Part shown: positions 52,301 through 60,821 of the stretch, in pieces
Position numbering within the stretch: the stretch's first letter is position 1
Layout: every line of letters begins with the position of its first letter
Origin: Glycomyces tritici
Lineage (GTDB): Bacteria > Actinomycetota > Actinomycetes > Mycobacteriales > Micromonosporaceae
Assembly (NCBI RefSeq): GCF_030403505.1
Contig: NZ_JAUEMJ010000012.1
Span: 62,001 to 126,000, forward strand
Direction of reading: 5' to 3'
Length of the DNA: 64,000 bases
Notes under the pieces: generated by a model
What the model saw: only the letters and a program-made list of their open reading frames with translations
Databases searched by the model: none
What the model was told of the DNA's origin: nothing
Made by a program: the position numbers and the translations under genes

Positions 52301-54296
52301 CGCGCCCGAGGATCGCGGTGCGCACGACGGCGTCGCCGATCTCCAGGGTCGCGACGACTTCGGTGAGGGTCTCCAGGCCCCGCTGGCGGTCGTCCAGGTC
52401 CTTGAGGAGCGGGTCGGACTCGGCGACGGAGCCGATCGCCTCGGCTTTGTGCTCGAGGTCGGCGACCTGCTCGAAGTACGCGGCGAACGCGTCCTCGCGC
52501 TCCAGGAACGCGACGGCGCGGCGTCCGGTGGAGTCGAGCGTCTCGGTGACCTCGGCGGCGAGGGCGTCGATCCCGGCGAGGTCGATGTAGCGGGTCTCGC
52601 GGAGGGTGACCAGGTGGCCGCCCGCGCCGCGGAGCTCGGCGAGGAGCTCGACCCACTGCTCGGCGGATTTGGGGGCCTCGCCGCGGGCGCGGCGCAGGAG
52701 CTTCACGGTGTCGGTCTGGGCGAGTTCGAGGGACTTCTTGGCCTCGGCGGTCAGCTCGGCCACGGTGGCGTACTCGTCGAGCACGGCTTCGGCGGTGTCG
52801 CGGACCTTGGCGAGGCTCTCGTCCAGGCCGTGGAGGCCGTCGTCGCCGAGCCACGGGTAGTCGTCGAGGCAGCGGGTGGCGGCCGCGATGAGGGCTTCGA
52901 AGACCGCTTGGGCGGGCTGCATCTCGCGGACCATGCGGGCCACGGAGAGCGCGTCCGAGACGGCGCGCACGGCCTCGGCGTTGCCGATGCGGTGCACCGG
53001 GGTGTCGCCGGTTTCCGCTGCGGCGGCGTGGGCTTCGGAGACGAAGGGCGTGGACCAGATCTGCATCGGGTGGACGCGGGTGGCCTGCTCGCCGGTGAAG
53101 CGGAAGGCCGCGAGGGTGCCGTCGTCGAAGACCGCGTAGCCGTGGACGCTCATCGGAGCGGCCACTTCCTTGCGGATGACGTTGTACGGCAGGAGGAGTG
53201 AGCGGCCCTCGACCTCGTGGTAGAAGACGAAGAGGACGTCTTCGCCGTTGGGCGAGCGGATCACGCGCTTGAAGCGGAGGTCCGTGACGTCGTGGTCGAA
53301 GGTCTTGAGCTTGCCCTCGTTGAGGTAGTAGCCGCCGGGGAAGATGAGGCCGTGGTCCTCGGGGAGGCGGCGGCAGGCCTGGCCGATGGCGTCGGCGCGG
53401 ACGATGGTGCCGGTGCGGGAGTTGAAGATCAGGTACCGGGTGACGGTCTCCTTGTAGGGGAGGATCTTCAGCAGGATGAGGGGGCCGATGCGGGCGTAGG
53501 CGATGTCGGCGTCCGCGAGGGACTGCAGGGGCTCGGCGACGGGCTCGGAGTAGACGCCCTCGCCGGTCTCGGTGTTGTCCTCGATCTTGACGGTGAGGTC
53601 GCCGCCGAGGCACTCGACGAAGATCTCGTCCTCGATGGAGACGTGCGGGTGGCGGCCGGTGACATGGTGCTCGCGGCCGGTGGGGGTCCACTCGAAGTCG
53701 TGAGGTTCGGGCCAGACGGCGTCCGCGTCGCCGCGGGCGTCCATATAGGCCGGTTCCTTGCCGGGGGCGAGCGCCCAGCGCAGAACGCGCTGGTCGGCGA
53801 GGTTGTCGCCGATCTTGAAGACGGCGAGGAGGCGGCCGTCGACCTCGCGGACCTGGAGGAGCTCGGTGGACCGGTAGTACCGGTACATCTCGGTGAAGTC
53901 GGCGGTGAACTTCGGCTGGTCGAGGAGGTGCCCGGGCTCGGTGACCTCGGTGAACGCGAACTCACTGCCCTCGCGCTCGAAGTCGTGGAGCGCGAAGACG
54001 TCGCCGACCTCGGATTGGGACTTGAGTCCCATGTGGACGTTGTAGCCGAAGAGGAGGCGGTCGCCGACGCGGGCGATGTCGCGGGGCACGCAGTTGTTCG
54101 CGGTGCGGATGCGGGTGGTGCCGAGGAGGGTGAGCCCGGTGGAGCCGAAGGCGTCGGTGCGGGCGGTGTTGAGCGCCTCGGCGCGCCCGGCGAGCTCGTC
54201 GGCGAAGTCGGCGAGGCGGGACGAGAGGACCTCGTACGTGCCGGCGTCGAGGGCGGCAGCGGCGGGCGCTTCGGTGGCGGACTTCTCTTCGGCCAT
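49386..54296 (-). CDS. Giant AAA ATPase ('DNA repair ATPase', DUF3686-like)
   Basis: A 1636-aa cytosolic protein. The N-terminal ~430 residues are strand-rich with propeller-like units (ELLQVREVDGRLLAVFKI; GRSLLLPYNVIRKE); ~430-1200 is mostly helical with coiled-coil stretches; the AAA module is near the C-terminus, with Walker A SPPGYGKTTL (~1272), Walker B LLYLDDIQH (~1333) and a sensor region AVCMAGNPYTEAGQKFRI. It resembles large ATPases usually annotated 'DNA repair ATPase' that occur next to flotillin and YqiJ genes, as here. Biochemical role unproven; remodelling of flotillin-associated complexes is an inference. ATG 54296; the flotillin gene ends 72 bp upstream. Confidence 0.75.
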   Translation of the reverse strand: MAEEKSATEAPAAAALDAGTYEVLSSRLADFADELAGRAEALNTARTDAFGSTGLTLLGTTRIRTANNCVPRDIARVGDRLLFGYNVHMGLKSQSEVGDVFALHDFEREGSEFAFTEVTEPGHLLDQPKFTADFTEMYRYYRSTELLQVREVDGRLLAVFKIGDNLADQRVLRWALAPGKEPAYMDARGDADAVWPEPHDFEWTPTGREHHVTGRHPHVSIEDEIFVECLGGDLTVKIEDNTETGEGVYSEPVAEPLQSLADADIAYARIGPLILLKILPYKETVTRYLIFNSRTGTIVRADAIGQACRRLPEDHGLIFPGGYYLNEGKLKTFDHDVTDLRFKRVIRSPNGEDVLFVFYHEVEGRSLLLPYNVIRKEVAAPMSVHGYAVFDDGTLAAFRFTGEQATRVHPMQIWSTPFVSEAHAAAAETGDTPVHRIGNAEAVRAVSDALSVARMVREMQPAQAVFEALIAAATRCLDDYPWLGDDGLHGLDESLAKVRDTAEAVLDEYATVAELTAEAKKSLELAQTDTVKLLRRARGEAPKSAEQWVELLAELRGAGGHLVTLRETRYIDLAGIDALAAEVTETLDSTGRRAVAFLEREDAFAAYFEQVADLEHKAEAIGSVAESDPLLKDLDDRQRGLETLTEVVATLEIGDAVVRTAILGRVSEVLAAVNRARATLAARRRELAVGEGKAEFAAEFALLGQSVTAAIAAADTPAACDEQLGRLLLTVENLETRFADFDEFLTRLADKRTDVYEAFSGRKQHLLDEAARRAEQLAQSADRILEAVARRTATLSSLDEVNTYFATDPMVERLRKVITELRGLDDTVRAEEIEGRISAARAEAGRALSDRLDLFDGDAVKFGEHRIPVNTQPLDLTLVPSGDALAFSLTGTDYRHVVTDAGFSDTKPYWHQFLPSENNDVYRAEHLAAALLAEHGPAKLLAEDLPAFTSTAAAERYDEGYERGVHDADAAAILAEALRLYAASGLLRYRSAERAAAQLYWGHGIPKEERIAIRTQARSLARARAVFGRADALADLGADLGEAVNHYLNSTLLPLEVDPDLAGEYLVEELADPSGGFAVSQRARSLLAAFERQIGPGAKADFESDLRALEGDMTSKWELAAVWLESFLRQAEPDGFDEADLPEALAVILAEVDTYDVTAELSSQVTGLLGTHARIEGRVLPLRLDEFLARTGRFRRTVLPGYRAYQRRRAEIIETHRRTLRVEEFKPKTMAGFVRNQLIDDVYLPLIGSNLAKQIGAGSGEGRRTDQSGMLMLISPPGYGKTTLMEYVADRLGMLLVKVNGPALGHETVSVDPDDAPNATARAEVQKINFALECGNNVLLYLDDIQHTNPELLQKFISLCDAQRKMEGVWNGRTRTYDLRGKRFAVCMAGNPYTEAGQKFRIPDMLANRADVWNLGDVLSGRDQVFAQSYIENALTSNKVTAPLAGRERSDTSILIRLASGDPTAAPEALQHPYSAGELDQLLSVLRKLVRIQKTVLGNNLAYIASAAMDDSARTEPPFLLQGSYRNMNRLAERVVPVMNDDELEAVIDDHYAGEAQTLASGAEANLLKLADLRGRLTPERASRWEAVKEAYRREQTLGGSSDDPMSRAVGAITLLSDRVKGIETALQQRSGTELE

Positions 54297-54368
54297 GGGT
54301 TCCCCTGGGAGCGTTGGGAGTCGGACTGAGGGACCGCGACCCTGCGGGCCGCGGTCCCGTGCGATGAC

Positions 54369-56465
54369 CTACTTGGCGATCTCGAGCGCGGGCTTCTCGG
54401 CGACGCCGAGTTCCTTGGCCTTGCCGAGGAGACCGGAGAGCACGTCGTGGTCGCCGCCGCCCTGCATGAGCTTGACGAGCGCGGCCGAGACCGTCAGGTT
54501 CTTGACGTCCTCGCTGCCGACACCGCTGAGGACGCCCTTGAGGTCCTCGGCGAACGACGTGGAGCCGTTGCCCCACGTGGCCGCGACCGACTGCGCCACT
54601 TCGGAGTGGGCGACGAAGCCGTCGACGGCCTTGCCGTAGCCGATCGCGCCGACGACCCGGTCGAAGAACTGGGTGTCGCCGCCGACCAGGGAGATGTCGG
54701 CGTTGCTGAGCCCGGCGGAGATGACCCCGGCCTGCTGCTCGGCGATCGAGCGGCGGGCCTCGATCTCCATGCCCCGCAGCTCCTTCTCCATCTCCAGTCG
54801 CAGGCGGTACTCCTCGTGCCCGCGGCTGGCGTCCGAGAGCGCGTCCATCGCGACGGCCTTCTCGGTGAGGCCGATGGACTCGGCGAGGAGCTTCTCGCGC
54901 AGGGCGTTCGCCTCGGCGGTGCCCTTCGCGGCCTGGGCCTCGGCCTCGGCCAGGCCCTTCGCGGAGGTGGCGGTCGCCTCGGCCTTGCCGATGGCGGCCT
55001 GCGCCTCGGCTTCGGCCAGGCCCTTGGCCTCGGCGGCCTTCGCCTCGGCGAGCCCGCCCTTCTCGATCGCGTCCGCCTCGGCCTCGCGGACCTGGACGGC
55101 GGCCAGACCCGGGGCGGCCGCGATGGCCTGGTCCCCTTCGGCCTGGCGGATCTTGGCGCGCGCCTCGAGCTCGGCGGCCTGCTGGGCGGCTTCGGCCTCG
55201 GTGAGGCGCTGGCGCGCAAGGTGCTTCGAGGCGGCTTCGCCGGCCTCGGCGGCCTTGATGTCCTTGACCAGGCTCTCCTGGGCCTCGGCCTCGGCGAGGA
55301 TGATCACGCGCTGGCGCTCGCGCTCGGCCTCTTCGACCGCGCGCAGGCGCTTGATGCCCTCTTCCTGCTCGGCGACGGTCTTCTCGACGGCGATGCGCTC
55401 GCGGATGACGTCGGCGATGTCGCGCTTCTGCGCCTCGAGCTCCTTCTGGGCGGCGATGCGGGCGAGCTCTTCCTCGCGCTCGCGGCTGACGACCTCGAGG
55501 ATGCGGTCCTTCTCGATGCGCTCGGTCTCGACGGCGATGACGCGCTCGCGGTTCTTCTCGGCGACGGCGATCTCGCGGAGGCGGTTCTCGTGCTGGATGC
55601 CCGTGGCCTCTTCGGTCTTGATGCGCGCGGTCTCGCTCTTCAGGCGCTCCTCGGCCTGGACCTTCTGCACCTCGGCGGACTCGCGGGCCCGCAGGGTCTC
55701 GATCTCGCGCTGCTGGCGGATCTCGGCCTCGGTCTGGCGGCGCTCGAGTTCGAGCACGGCCTCCTTGGCCTCGACGTCCTGGCGCTTGATCTCCTTCTCC
55801 TCGGTGCGGCGGTGCTCGTTCGTGGTGACCGCTTCGATCGCGGTGAGCTGGGTGATCTTGCGGATGCCCTGCGCGTCGAGGATGTTCTTGGGGTCGAGCT
55901 GGTCCATCGGGGTCTGCTCGAGGTAGTCGATCGCCGCGTCCTCGAGGGAGTACCCGTTGAGGTCGGTGCCGATGACGTTGAGGATGCGGTCGCGGAACTC
56001 GTCGCGGTTGGTGTACAGGTCGGTGAAGTCCAGCTGCTTGCCGACGGTCTTGAGCGCCTCGGCGAACTTGGCGTTGAACAGCTCCTGCAGCGTGCTCTGG
56101 TCCGAGGCGCGCTTGGTGCCGATCGCGCCGGCGACGTTGATGACGTCCTCGACCGTGGCGTTGACGCGCACGAAGAACGTGATGGAGATGTCGGCGCGGA
56201 TGTTGTCCTGGCAGATCAGGCCGTCCTTGCCCGCGCGGTTGATCTCGATGGTCTTGACCGAGATGTCCATGTACTCGGCGCGGTGGATGATGGGCAGCAC
56301 CAGCGCGGAGGTGAAGGAGACCTTGCGGGTGCGCAGCTTCGTCACGACGAGGGCCTGGCCGGGCGCGACCTTGCGGTACAGCCGGATGATCATGAGCAGC
56401 AGGCCGATGAAGACGACCGCGACGACCACGAACGTGATCAGCGTCGCCGAGTTGGTGGCGTCCAT
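54369..56465 (-). CDS. Flotillin-family protein (YqiK-like)
   Basis: A membrane-associated scaffold of 698 aa from ATG 56465. One N-terminal membrane segment (~8-29, TLITFVVVAVVFIGLLLMII), an SPFH/band-7 domain (~34-190, with VAPGQALVVT and ADISITFFVRVN), then a very long charged coiled coil (~205-600) with AEA/EAEAQA repeats and a C-terminal domain. Flotillins oligomerise into membrane microdomains. It sits between the YqiJ-like gene and the giant ATPase, the standard YqiK context. Confidence 0.9.
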   Translation of the reverse strand: MDATNSATLITFVVVAVVFIGLLLMIIRLYRKVAPGQALVVTKLRTRKVSFTSALVLPIIHRAEYMDISVKTIEINRAGKDGLICQDNIRADISITFFVRVNATVEDVINVAGAIGTKRASDQSTLQELFNAKFAEALKTVGKQLDFTDLYTNRDEFRDRILNVIGTDLNGYSLEDAAIDYLEQTPMDQLDPKNILDAQGIRKITQLTAIEAVTTNEHRRTEEKEIKRQDVEAKEAVLELERRQTEAEIRQQREIETLRARESAEVQKVQAEERLKSETARIKTEEATGIQHENRLREIAVAEKNRERVIAVETERIEKDRILEVVSREREEELARIAAQKELEAQKRDIADVIRERIAVEKTVAEQEEGIKRLRAVEEAERERQRVIILAEAEAQESLVKDIKAAEAGEAASKHLARQRLTEAEAAQQAAELEARAKIRQAEGDQAIAAAPGLAAVQVREAEADAIEKGGLAEAKAAEAKGLAEAEAQAAIGKAEATATSAKGLAEAEAQAAKGTAEANALREKLLAESIGLTEKAVAMDALSDASRGHEEYRLRLEMEKELRGMEIEARRSIAEQQAGVISAGLSNADISLVGGDTQFFDRVVGAIGYGKAVDGFVAHSEVAQSVAATWGNGSTSFAEDLKGVLSGVGSEDVKNLTVSAALVKLMQGGGDHDVLSGLLGKAKELGVAEKPALEIAK

Positions 56466-56692
56466 GCGATGGTTCCTAACGAGACTTCGGGGGAACGGGG
56501 ACTTGACGTGCAGGGCGACGCGCGAGTCAACGCCGCCGCGGCGGGCGTGACCACACCCTAACCAAGGTGCGCCATGTCGTGGGTACGCGAGGGTGCTCGA
56601 GGCACGAAACCGGGAGAGCGCAAACCGGGCACACCGTGGCAATACATGACGGTCCACTGTGAGGTGGGAGTGAACTCACGGTGCGGCGGAGG

Positions 56693-57346
56693 TCAGGACT
56701 CCATGACCAGGCCCGGCGGCAGCGCCACCGGCACGACCAGGAACACCTTCTCGACCTCGTCGTAGTCGAAGACCACGACCTTCGAGTGGCGCGCGAACAG
56801 CTCCTCGTCGAGGCCTTCGGGCTCGTGCGGGGAGCGGCGCACGTTGATGAGGAGCAGGCTGCCCTCGTCGTCGGTGATCTCGGCCTGGCCCGAGTCGAGG
56901 GTGACGGTCCCGGTGCGCACCACGCAGACCTTGCCGACGAGGTCGGCGTGCGCGGTGGCGGGCGCGTCCTCGAAGAGCCGGCCGAGCGGCCGGGTGAGGA
57001 GCTTGGCGCCGAGCATGCCGACGCCGATCCCGGCGACGAGCACGGCGGTGCCGGTGAGGGCGGGCGGGATGAACATGTCGGCACTGCGCACCCAGCTGGT
57101 GCCGAGCACGGTCACGATCCAGCCCAAGGTGATCCACAGCGAGAGGACGACGGTGAACGGGACCGCGCCGAACCCGAAGGCCGACCAGAAGCCGCCTCCG
57201 GCGTCGAGCTCGGCGTCCCCCACGTCGACGATGTCGACGTCGAGCGCGCCGATGATCACGGTGATCCAGTACAGGACGACGACGACGAGGCCGAACGAGA
57301 AGACGACCGGTGGGAAGGATAGGGCTATATCCAGGAACTCACTCAT
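56693..57346 (-). CDS. YqiJ-like OB-fold membrane protein (NfeD-related)
   Basis: A 217-aa protein from ATG 57346. Three membrane segments (~14-34, 61-83, 97-117) are followed by an OB-fold domain (~135-205: DLVGKVCVVRTGTVTLDSGQ, SLLLINVR, KVVVFDYDEVEKVFLVV). This is the YqiJ/NfeD layout; such proteins pair with flotillins and are thought to help organise them. First gene of the minus-strand arm, divergent from the FtsK-like gene. The gap 56466-56692 towards the flotillin gene shows nothing. Confidence 0.82.
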   Translation of the reverse strand: MSEFLDIALSFPPVVFSFGLVVVVLYWITVIIGALDVDIVDVGDAELDAGGGFWSAFGFGAVPFTVVLSLWITLGWIVTVLGTSWVRSADMFIPPALTGTAVLVAGIGVGMLGAKLLTRPLGRLFEDAPATAHADLVGKVCVVRTGTVTLDSGQAEITDDEGSLLLINVRRSPHEPEGLDEELFARHSKVVVFDYDEVEKVFLVVPVALPPGLVMES

Positions 57347-57623
57347 GGGGCACGGGTCCTTCTTGGCGAAGCCGAGGGCCCGCGGGCGGCGGATGCGGGC
57401 GCTTGCGGCGCTGTAGGCGTTCGGCCGGTCTCTCCGGGTCAGCGAGATCGAGCCTGCTTCTAGGGTAATGCACGCGCCCACTCCGGGGAAGGTTGCGCAA
57501 AGCGGACGGTCCGGCCCGCCGACCGGCGCTGCGGGCGGGCGCCACCGGGCTCGCGTCCAGGCCCGGGCACTGGGCAGGCCCGGGGAGCCTCTCCGCGATA
57601 TGGTGTGACCGGTCGAACAGCTC

Positions 57624-57642
57624 GTCCGCCCGCAAGGCGGAC
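57624..57642 (+). promoter_or_regulatory. Leader hairpin before FtsK-like gene
   Basis: GTCCGCC-CGCAA-GGCGGAC, a 7-bp stem, ends 21 bp before the strong AAGGAGG ribosome-binding site of the FtsK-like gene. The 57347-57674 divergent region otherwise holds the promoters of both arms; I see no clear operator. Confidence 0.3.
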
Positions 57643-57674
57643 AGGCCGTCACTCACATCGCGCAAGGAGGTCCG

Positions 57675-60098
57675 GTGCCCGGTTTCCCGACCGCACTGGC
57701 GAACGCGGCCGCAGGCTGCGACGCCGCCGCCGCCCGCCTCGCCCAGGTGGCGCAGCGCCTCGGCGACGCCGCCTTCCAGACCCCGGTGGACCCCGAGCTC
57801 CTCGCGGCCGAGCGGCAGATCGCCGACGCGGCCGCCGCCTCCGCGCAGCAGCTGCGCACCGACCCCGAACTGCTCCACGCCGGTCGCGTGATGCTCCACG
57901 AAGGACGCACCGTGCCGCTCATCGTGCCGTTCGGCGTGCGCGGGCACCTCGCGACCTCGGTGGACGCCCGCGTCGAAGGCGTCGCGACCCTCGTGCGGAC
58001 CGCGATCCTCCACGCCGTGGCCACCCGCGAACCGGGCGGGCTGCGGGTGGTCGGGATCGACACCGCGACCCTCGGGGCGTCGTTCGCACCGCTGCGCCCG
58101 CTCGCCGACGCGGGCGTGATCGAAGCGGTCGCCACCGACGCGCGCGCCGCCGCCGACGCCGTCGCCCTGGCCGAATCCCAAGTGGCCGAGCACATCGCGG
58201 GACGCCGCACCGACCGGATGCTGCTCGTCGTCGCCTCACTCGGCGAAGCGCCGCGCCAGCTCGTCGAACGCGTCTACGCGCTGGCCCGCTCGGGCCTGGC
58301 GCACGGCGTCACCGTCCTCGGCTGCGGGCTGCCCGACCTGCCGCAGGCCGCGGTCATGCACGCGGAGGCGGGCGCGGTGGCGATCACGAACCCGCCCGCG
58401 GCGCCGTTCGGGCGCGGGGAGCGGCTGGCCGCGCCCGTGGACTGGCCCGAGGCCCTCGATCCGTCCTTCGTGGCCGGTGAGGCGCTGCGCCTCGCCGATC
58501 GCGCCAAGGCCGCCGCGACCCTCACCTTCGCCGACCTCATCCCGGACCGGCCCGAATCGGGCGACCCGTCGCGCGGCCTGGAAGTCCTCATCGGACGCGA
58601 CGCGGCCGGGGAGGTGCGGCTGCGGTTCGACGACGCGACCCCGCACTGGCTCGTGGGCGGGCGCACCGGCGGCGGCAAGACCGTGTTCCTCCTCGACGTC
58701 CTGTACGGGCTCGCGTCCCGTTACGCCCCTTCGGATCTGGCATTGTTTTTGCTGGACTTCAAGGAGGGCGTCTCGTTCACCGAGTTCATCCCGACCGAGC
58801 GCGACCCCAGCTTCATCCCGCACGCGCGCGCCGTCGGCGTCGAGTCCGACCGCGAGTACGGGCTCGCCGTGCTCAAGACGCTGAACGAGGAGATGACGCG
58901 CCGCTCCACGGTGATGAAGCGGTACGGCGTGGCGTCCTTCGCGGGCCTGCGCGAGCACGAGGCGTACCCGCGGATCGTGTGCGTCGCCGACGAGTTCCAG
59001 GTGCTCCTCGCCGGGAACGACCGGGTCGCCTCCGAAGCCGTTGCGCTGCTGGAGAACCTGGCCCGCAAGGGCCGCTCGTACGGCGTGCACCTCGTGCTCG
59101 CCTCGCAGACCGTCTCGGGCATCGAGGCGCTGTGGGCGAAGAAGGACTCGATCTTCGGGCAGTTCCCGATGCGCATCGCCCTCCCCGGCGCCCGCACCGT
59201 GCTGGAGACGAACAACGATGCGGCGTCGCGGATCTCGCTCGGCCAGGTCGTCGTCAACACCGAAGGCGGCACGGCCGGGGCCGACCGCATCGCGCGCTTC
59301 CCCGACACCGACACGCATGTGATGCACCGGCTGCGCGAGCAGCTCGGCGAGGCCCACGCGGGCGTCGGCGCGCCGCGCGTGTTCTACGGCTACCGGCCCG
59401 TGCACCTCACCGACACCCTTCCGGGGGAACGGAAGCCGGGACGCGCCCTGCTCGGCCGCGAGGTCTCGCTGCGCCTGGACGCCGCCGGCGTCGACCTCGA
59501 CCGCCGCCCCGGCCGGCACCTGGCCGTGCTCGGCTCCGACCCGGTGGGCGGCGAAGCCCTCGAAGCGGCCGTCGAATGCCTGGCGGGCAACGGCTCCCGC
59601 ATCCTCGCCGTCGACTTCACCGGCAGCGCCGACCTGCGCTCGGCCGCCGACCGCATCGCACCCGAGGCCTTCGCGGCGGCGCTCGCGGCCATCCCCGACG
59701 GCACCGTGATCGCCGCGTGGGGCCTCGACGCCGCGGCCCTGGACATGAAGGCGCAGCAGGCACTGCGCGCGCTCCTGCGCACCGGGCCCGCCCGGGACGT
59801 GCACCTGCTCGGCTGGTGGCGCAACCTCCGCCGCTTCACCGACGACATCGGCGGCTCCGCGGGCCGCGAGGACGTCGCGTGCGCGCTCGTCCTCAACCTC
59901 CCCGGCGGCGAGATCATGAGCCACTTCGGGCAGCAGTTCCAGCACTGGAGCCCGCGCGCGGGCCGGGCCCTGCTCATCGACCGCCACGCCGACACCGGCG
60001 GCGGCAAACTCGTGGTCCCCTTCTCCCGCAATGAAGACCACGGGCCGGGACCGCAGCGCAGCGGCGGCAGCGCCCCGATGGAGAGGACCCGCCAGTGA
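57675..60098 (+). CDS. FtsK/SpoIIIE-type ATPase resembling EccC/EssC
   Basis: An 807-aa soluble ATPase from GTG 57675 (AAGGAGG upstream). A helical N-terminus (~1-290) precedes the motor: Walker A GGRTGGGKT (328-336), Walker B IVCVADE (434-440) and ARKGRSYGVHLVLASQTVSG (463-482) with the sensor Arg pattern of FtsK/HerA ATPases. Residues ~600-790 look like a second, degenerate ATPase domain (HLAVLGSDPVGGEALEAA instead of a true P-loop), as in the multi-ATPase EccC/EssC motors of type VII secretion. No membrane segment. A WXG-motif protein is encoded two genes downstream, which favours an export role over DNA translocation. Confidence 0.82.
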   Translation: MPGFPTALANAAAGCDAAAARLAQVAQRLGDAAFQTPVDPELLAAERQIADAAAASAQQLRTDPELLHAGRVMLHEGRTVPLIVPFGVRGHLATSVDARVEGVATLVRTAILHAVATREPGGLRVVGIDTATLGASFAPLRPLADAGVIEAVATDARAAADAVALAESQVAEHIAGRRTDRMLLVVASLGEAPRQLVERVYALARSGLAHGVTVLGCGLPDLPQAAVMHAEAGAVAITNPPAAPFGRGERLAAPVDWPEALDPSFVAGEALRLADRAKAAATLTFADLIPDRPESGDPSRGLEVLIGRDAAGEVRLRFDDATPHWLVGGRTGGGKTVFLLDVLYGLASRYAPSDLALFLLDFKEGVSFTEFIPTERDPSFIPHARAVGVESDREYGLAVLKTLNEEMTRRSTVMKRYGVASFAGLREHEAYPRIVCVADEFQVLLAGNDRVASEAVALLENLARKGRSYGVHLVLASQTVSGIEALWAKKDSIFGQFPMRIALPGARTVLETNNDAASRISLGQVVVNTEGGTAGADRIARFPDTDTHVMHRLREQLGEAHAGVGAPRVFYGYRPVHLTDTLPGERKPGRALLGREVSLRLDAAGVDLDRRPGRHLAVLGSDPVGGEALEAAVECLAGNGSRILAVDFTGSADLRSAADRIAPEAFAAALAAIPDGTVIAAWGLDAAALDMKAQQALRALLRTGPARDVHLLGWWRNLRRFTDDIGGSAGREDVACALVLNLPGGEIMSHFGQQFQHWSPRAGRALLIDRHADTGGGKLVVPFSRNEDHGPGPQRSGGSAPMERTRQ

Positions 60099-60724
60099 GC
60101 GCCTTCGACGACTACCTCGCGCAGCTGCGCCGCCTCGACGAGACCCGCCGCAGCGCCGCCGAGGCCGCCGCCCGCACGGCCTCGGCGGCCGAGTCGCTCG
60201 GCCAGCGCACGGCCCGCCTCGCCGACCAGGCCGCCGCACAGCGCACCGCCGTCGACGACCTCGCCCGCGCCGCCCGCATCGCGCCCCCGCAGCGCGTCCC
60301 GAACCCCCCGCCGCTGCACGGCGATCCGACCGCGGACCTGGACGCCGCCGAGGCCGACCTGCGGACGGCGGGCGCGGAACTCGAGGAGGCAAGGTACCTC
60401 GCGCACCGGGCGCCGCTGCTGCCGCGCTGGCGCGCGGACGAGCGCAACGGGCTGATCTACGGGCTGTTCGCGCTGCTGTGCGTGGTGGTGCAGCTGCTGG
60501 TGCTGCGCAACCTGCGGGCGGAGGACACGTTCGGCATCGTCCTGCTCGCAGCGGTCCTCATCGGAGCGCCGCTCGGGGCGTTCGGCTTGGGCTGGTTGAC
60601 GATCGGTGTCGCCGCCCGCCCGCGGATCGGCGACGAGGAGAAGCGCCTGGAGCGCAACTACCGCCTCGGCCTCGTCGTGTGCGCATCGACCCTGGTCGTG
60701 GCCTGTCTGGGGTTCTTCAGCTAG
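60095..60724 (+). CDS. Coiled-coil protein with three membrane segments
   Basis: A 209-aa protein; its GTG overlaps the FtsK-like stop (GTGA). Residues 1-~105 are Ala-rich coiled coil with a Pro-rich break (PPQRVPNPPPLHG), followed by membrane segments at ~120-137, 147-170 and 191-208. No family recognised. Tight coupling to the ATPase suggests it is that motor's membrane partner, which is an inference. Confidence 0.75.
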   Translation: MSAFDDYLAQLRRLDETRRSAAEAAARTASAAESLGQRTARLADQAAAQRTAVDDLARAARIAPPQRVPNPPPLHGDPTADLDAAEADLRTAGAELEEARYLAHRAPLLPRWRADERNGLIYGLFALLCVVVQLLVLRNLRAEDTFGIVLLAAVLIGAPLGAFGLGWLTIGVAARPRIGDEEKRLERNYRLGLVVCASTLVVACLGFFS

Positions 60725-60821
60725 TGGCATTCGCGGCTTATAGTCGCAGGAGCAGTACCGCGCGGGGGCGTTCCCACCCCCGGATTTCGCCCTGCGGTGC
60801 GCGAGCAGAACGGCTGACACC

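Noticed and set aside
54900..55060. Imperfect direct repeats in DNA
   Set aside because: They come from Ala-Glu-rich heptad repeats in the flotillin coiled coil, not from a DNA element.
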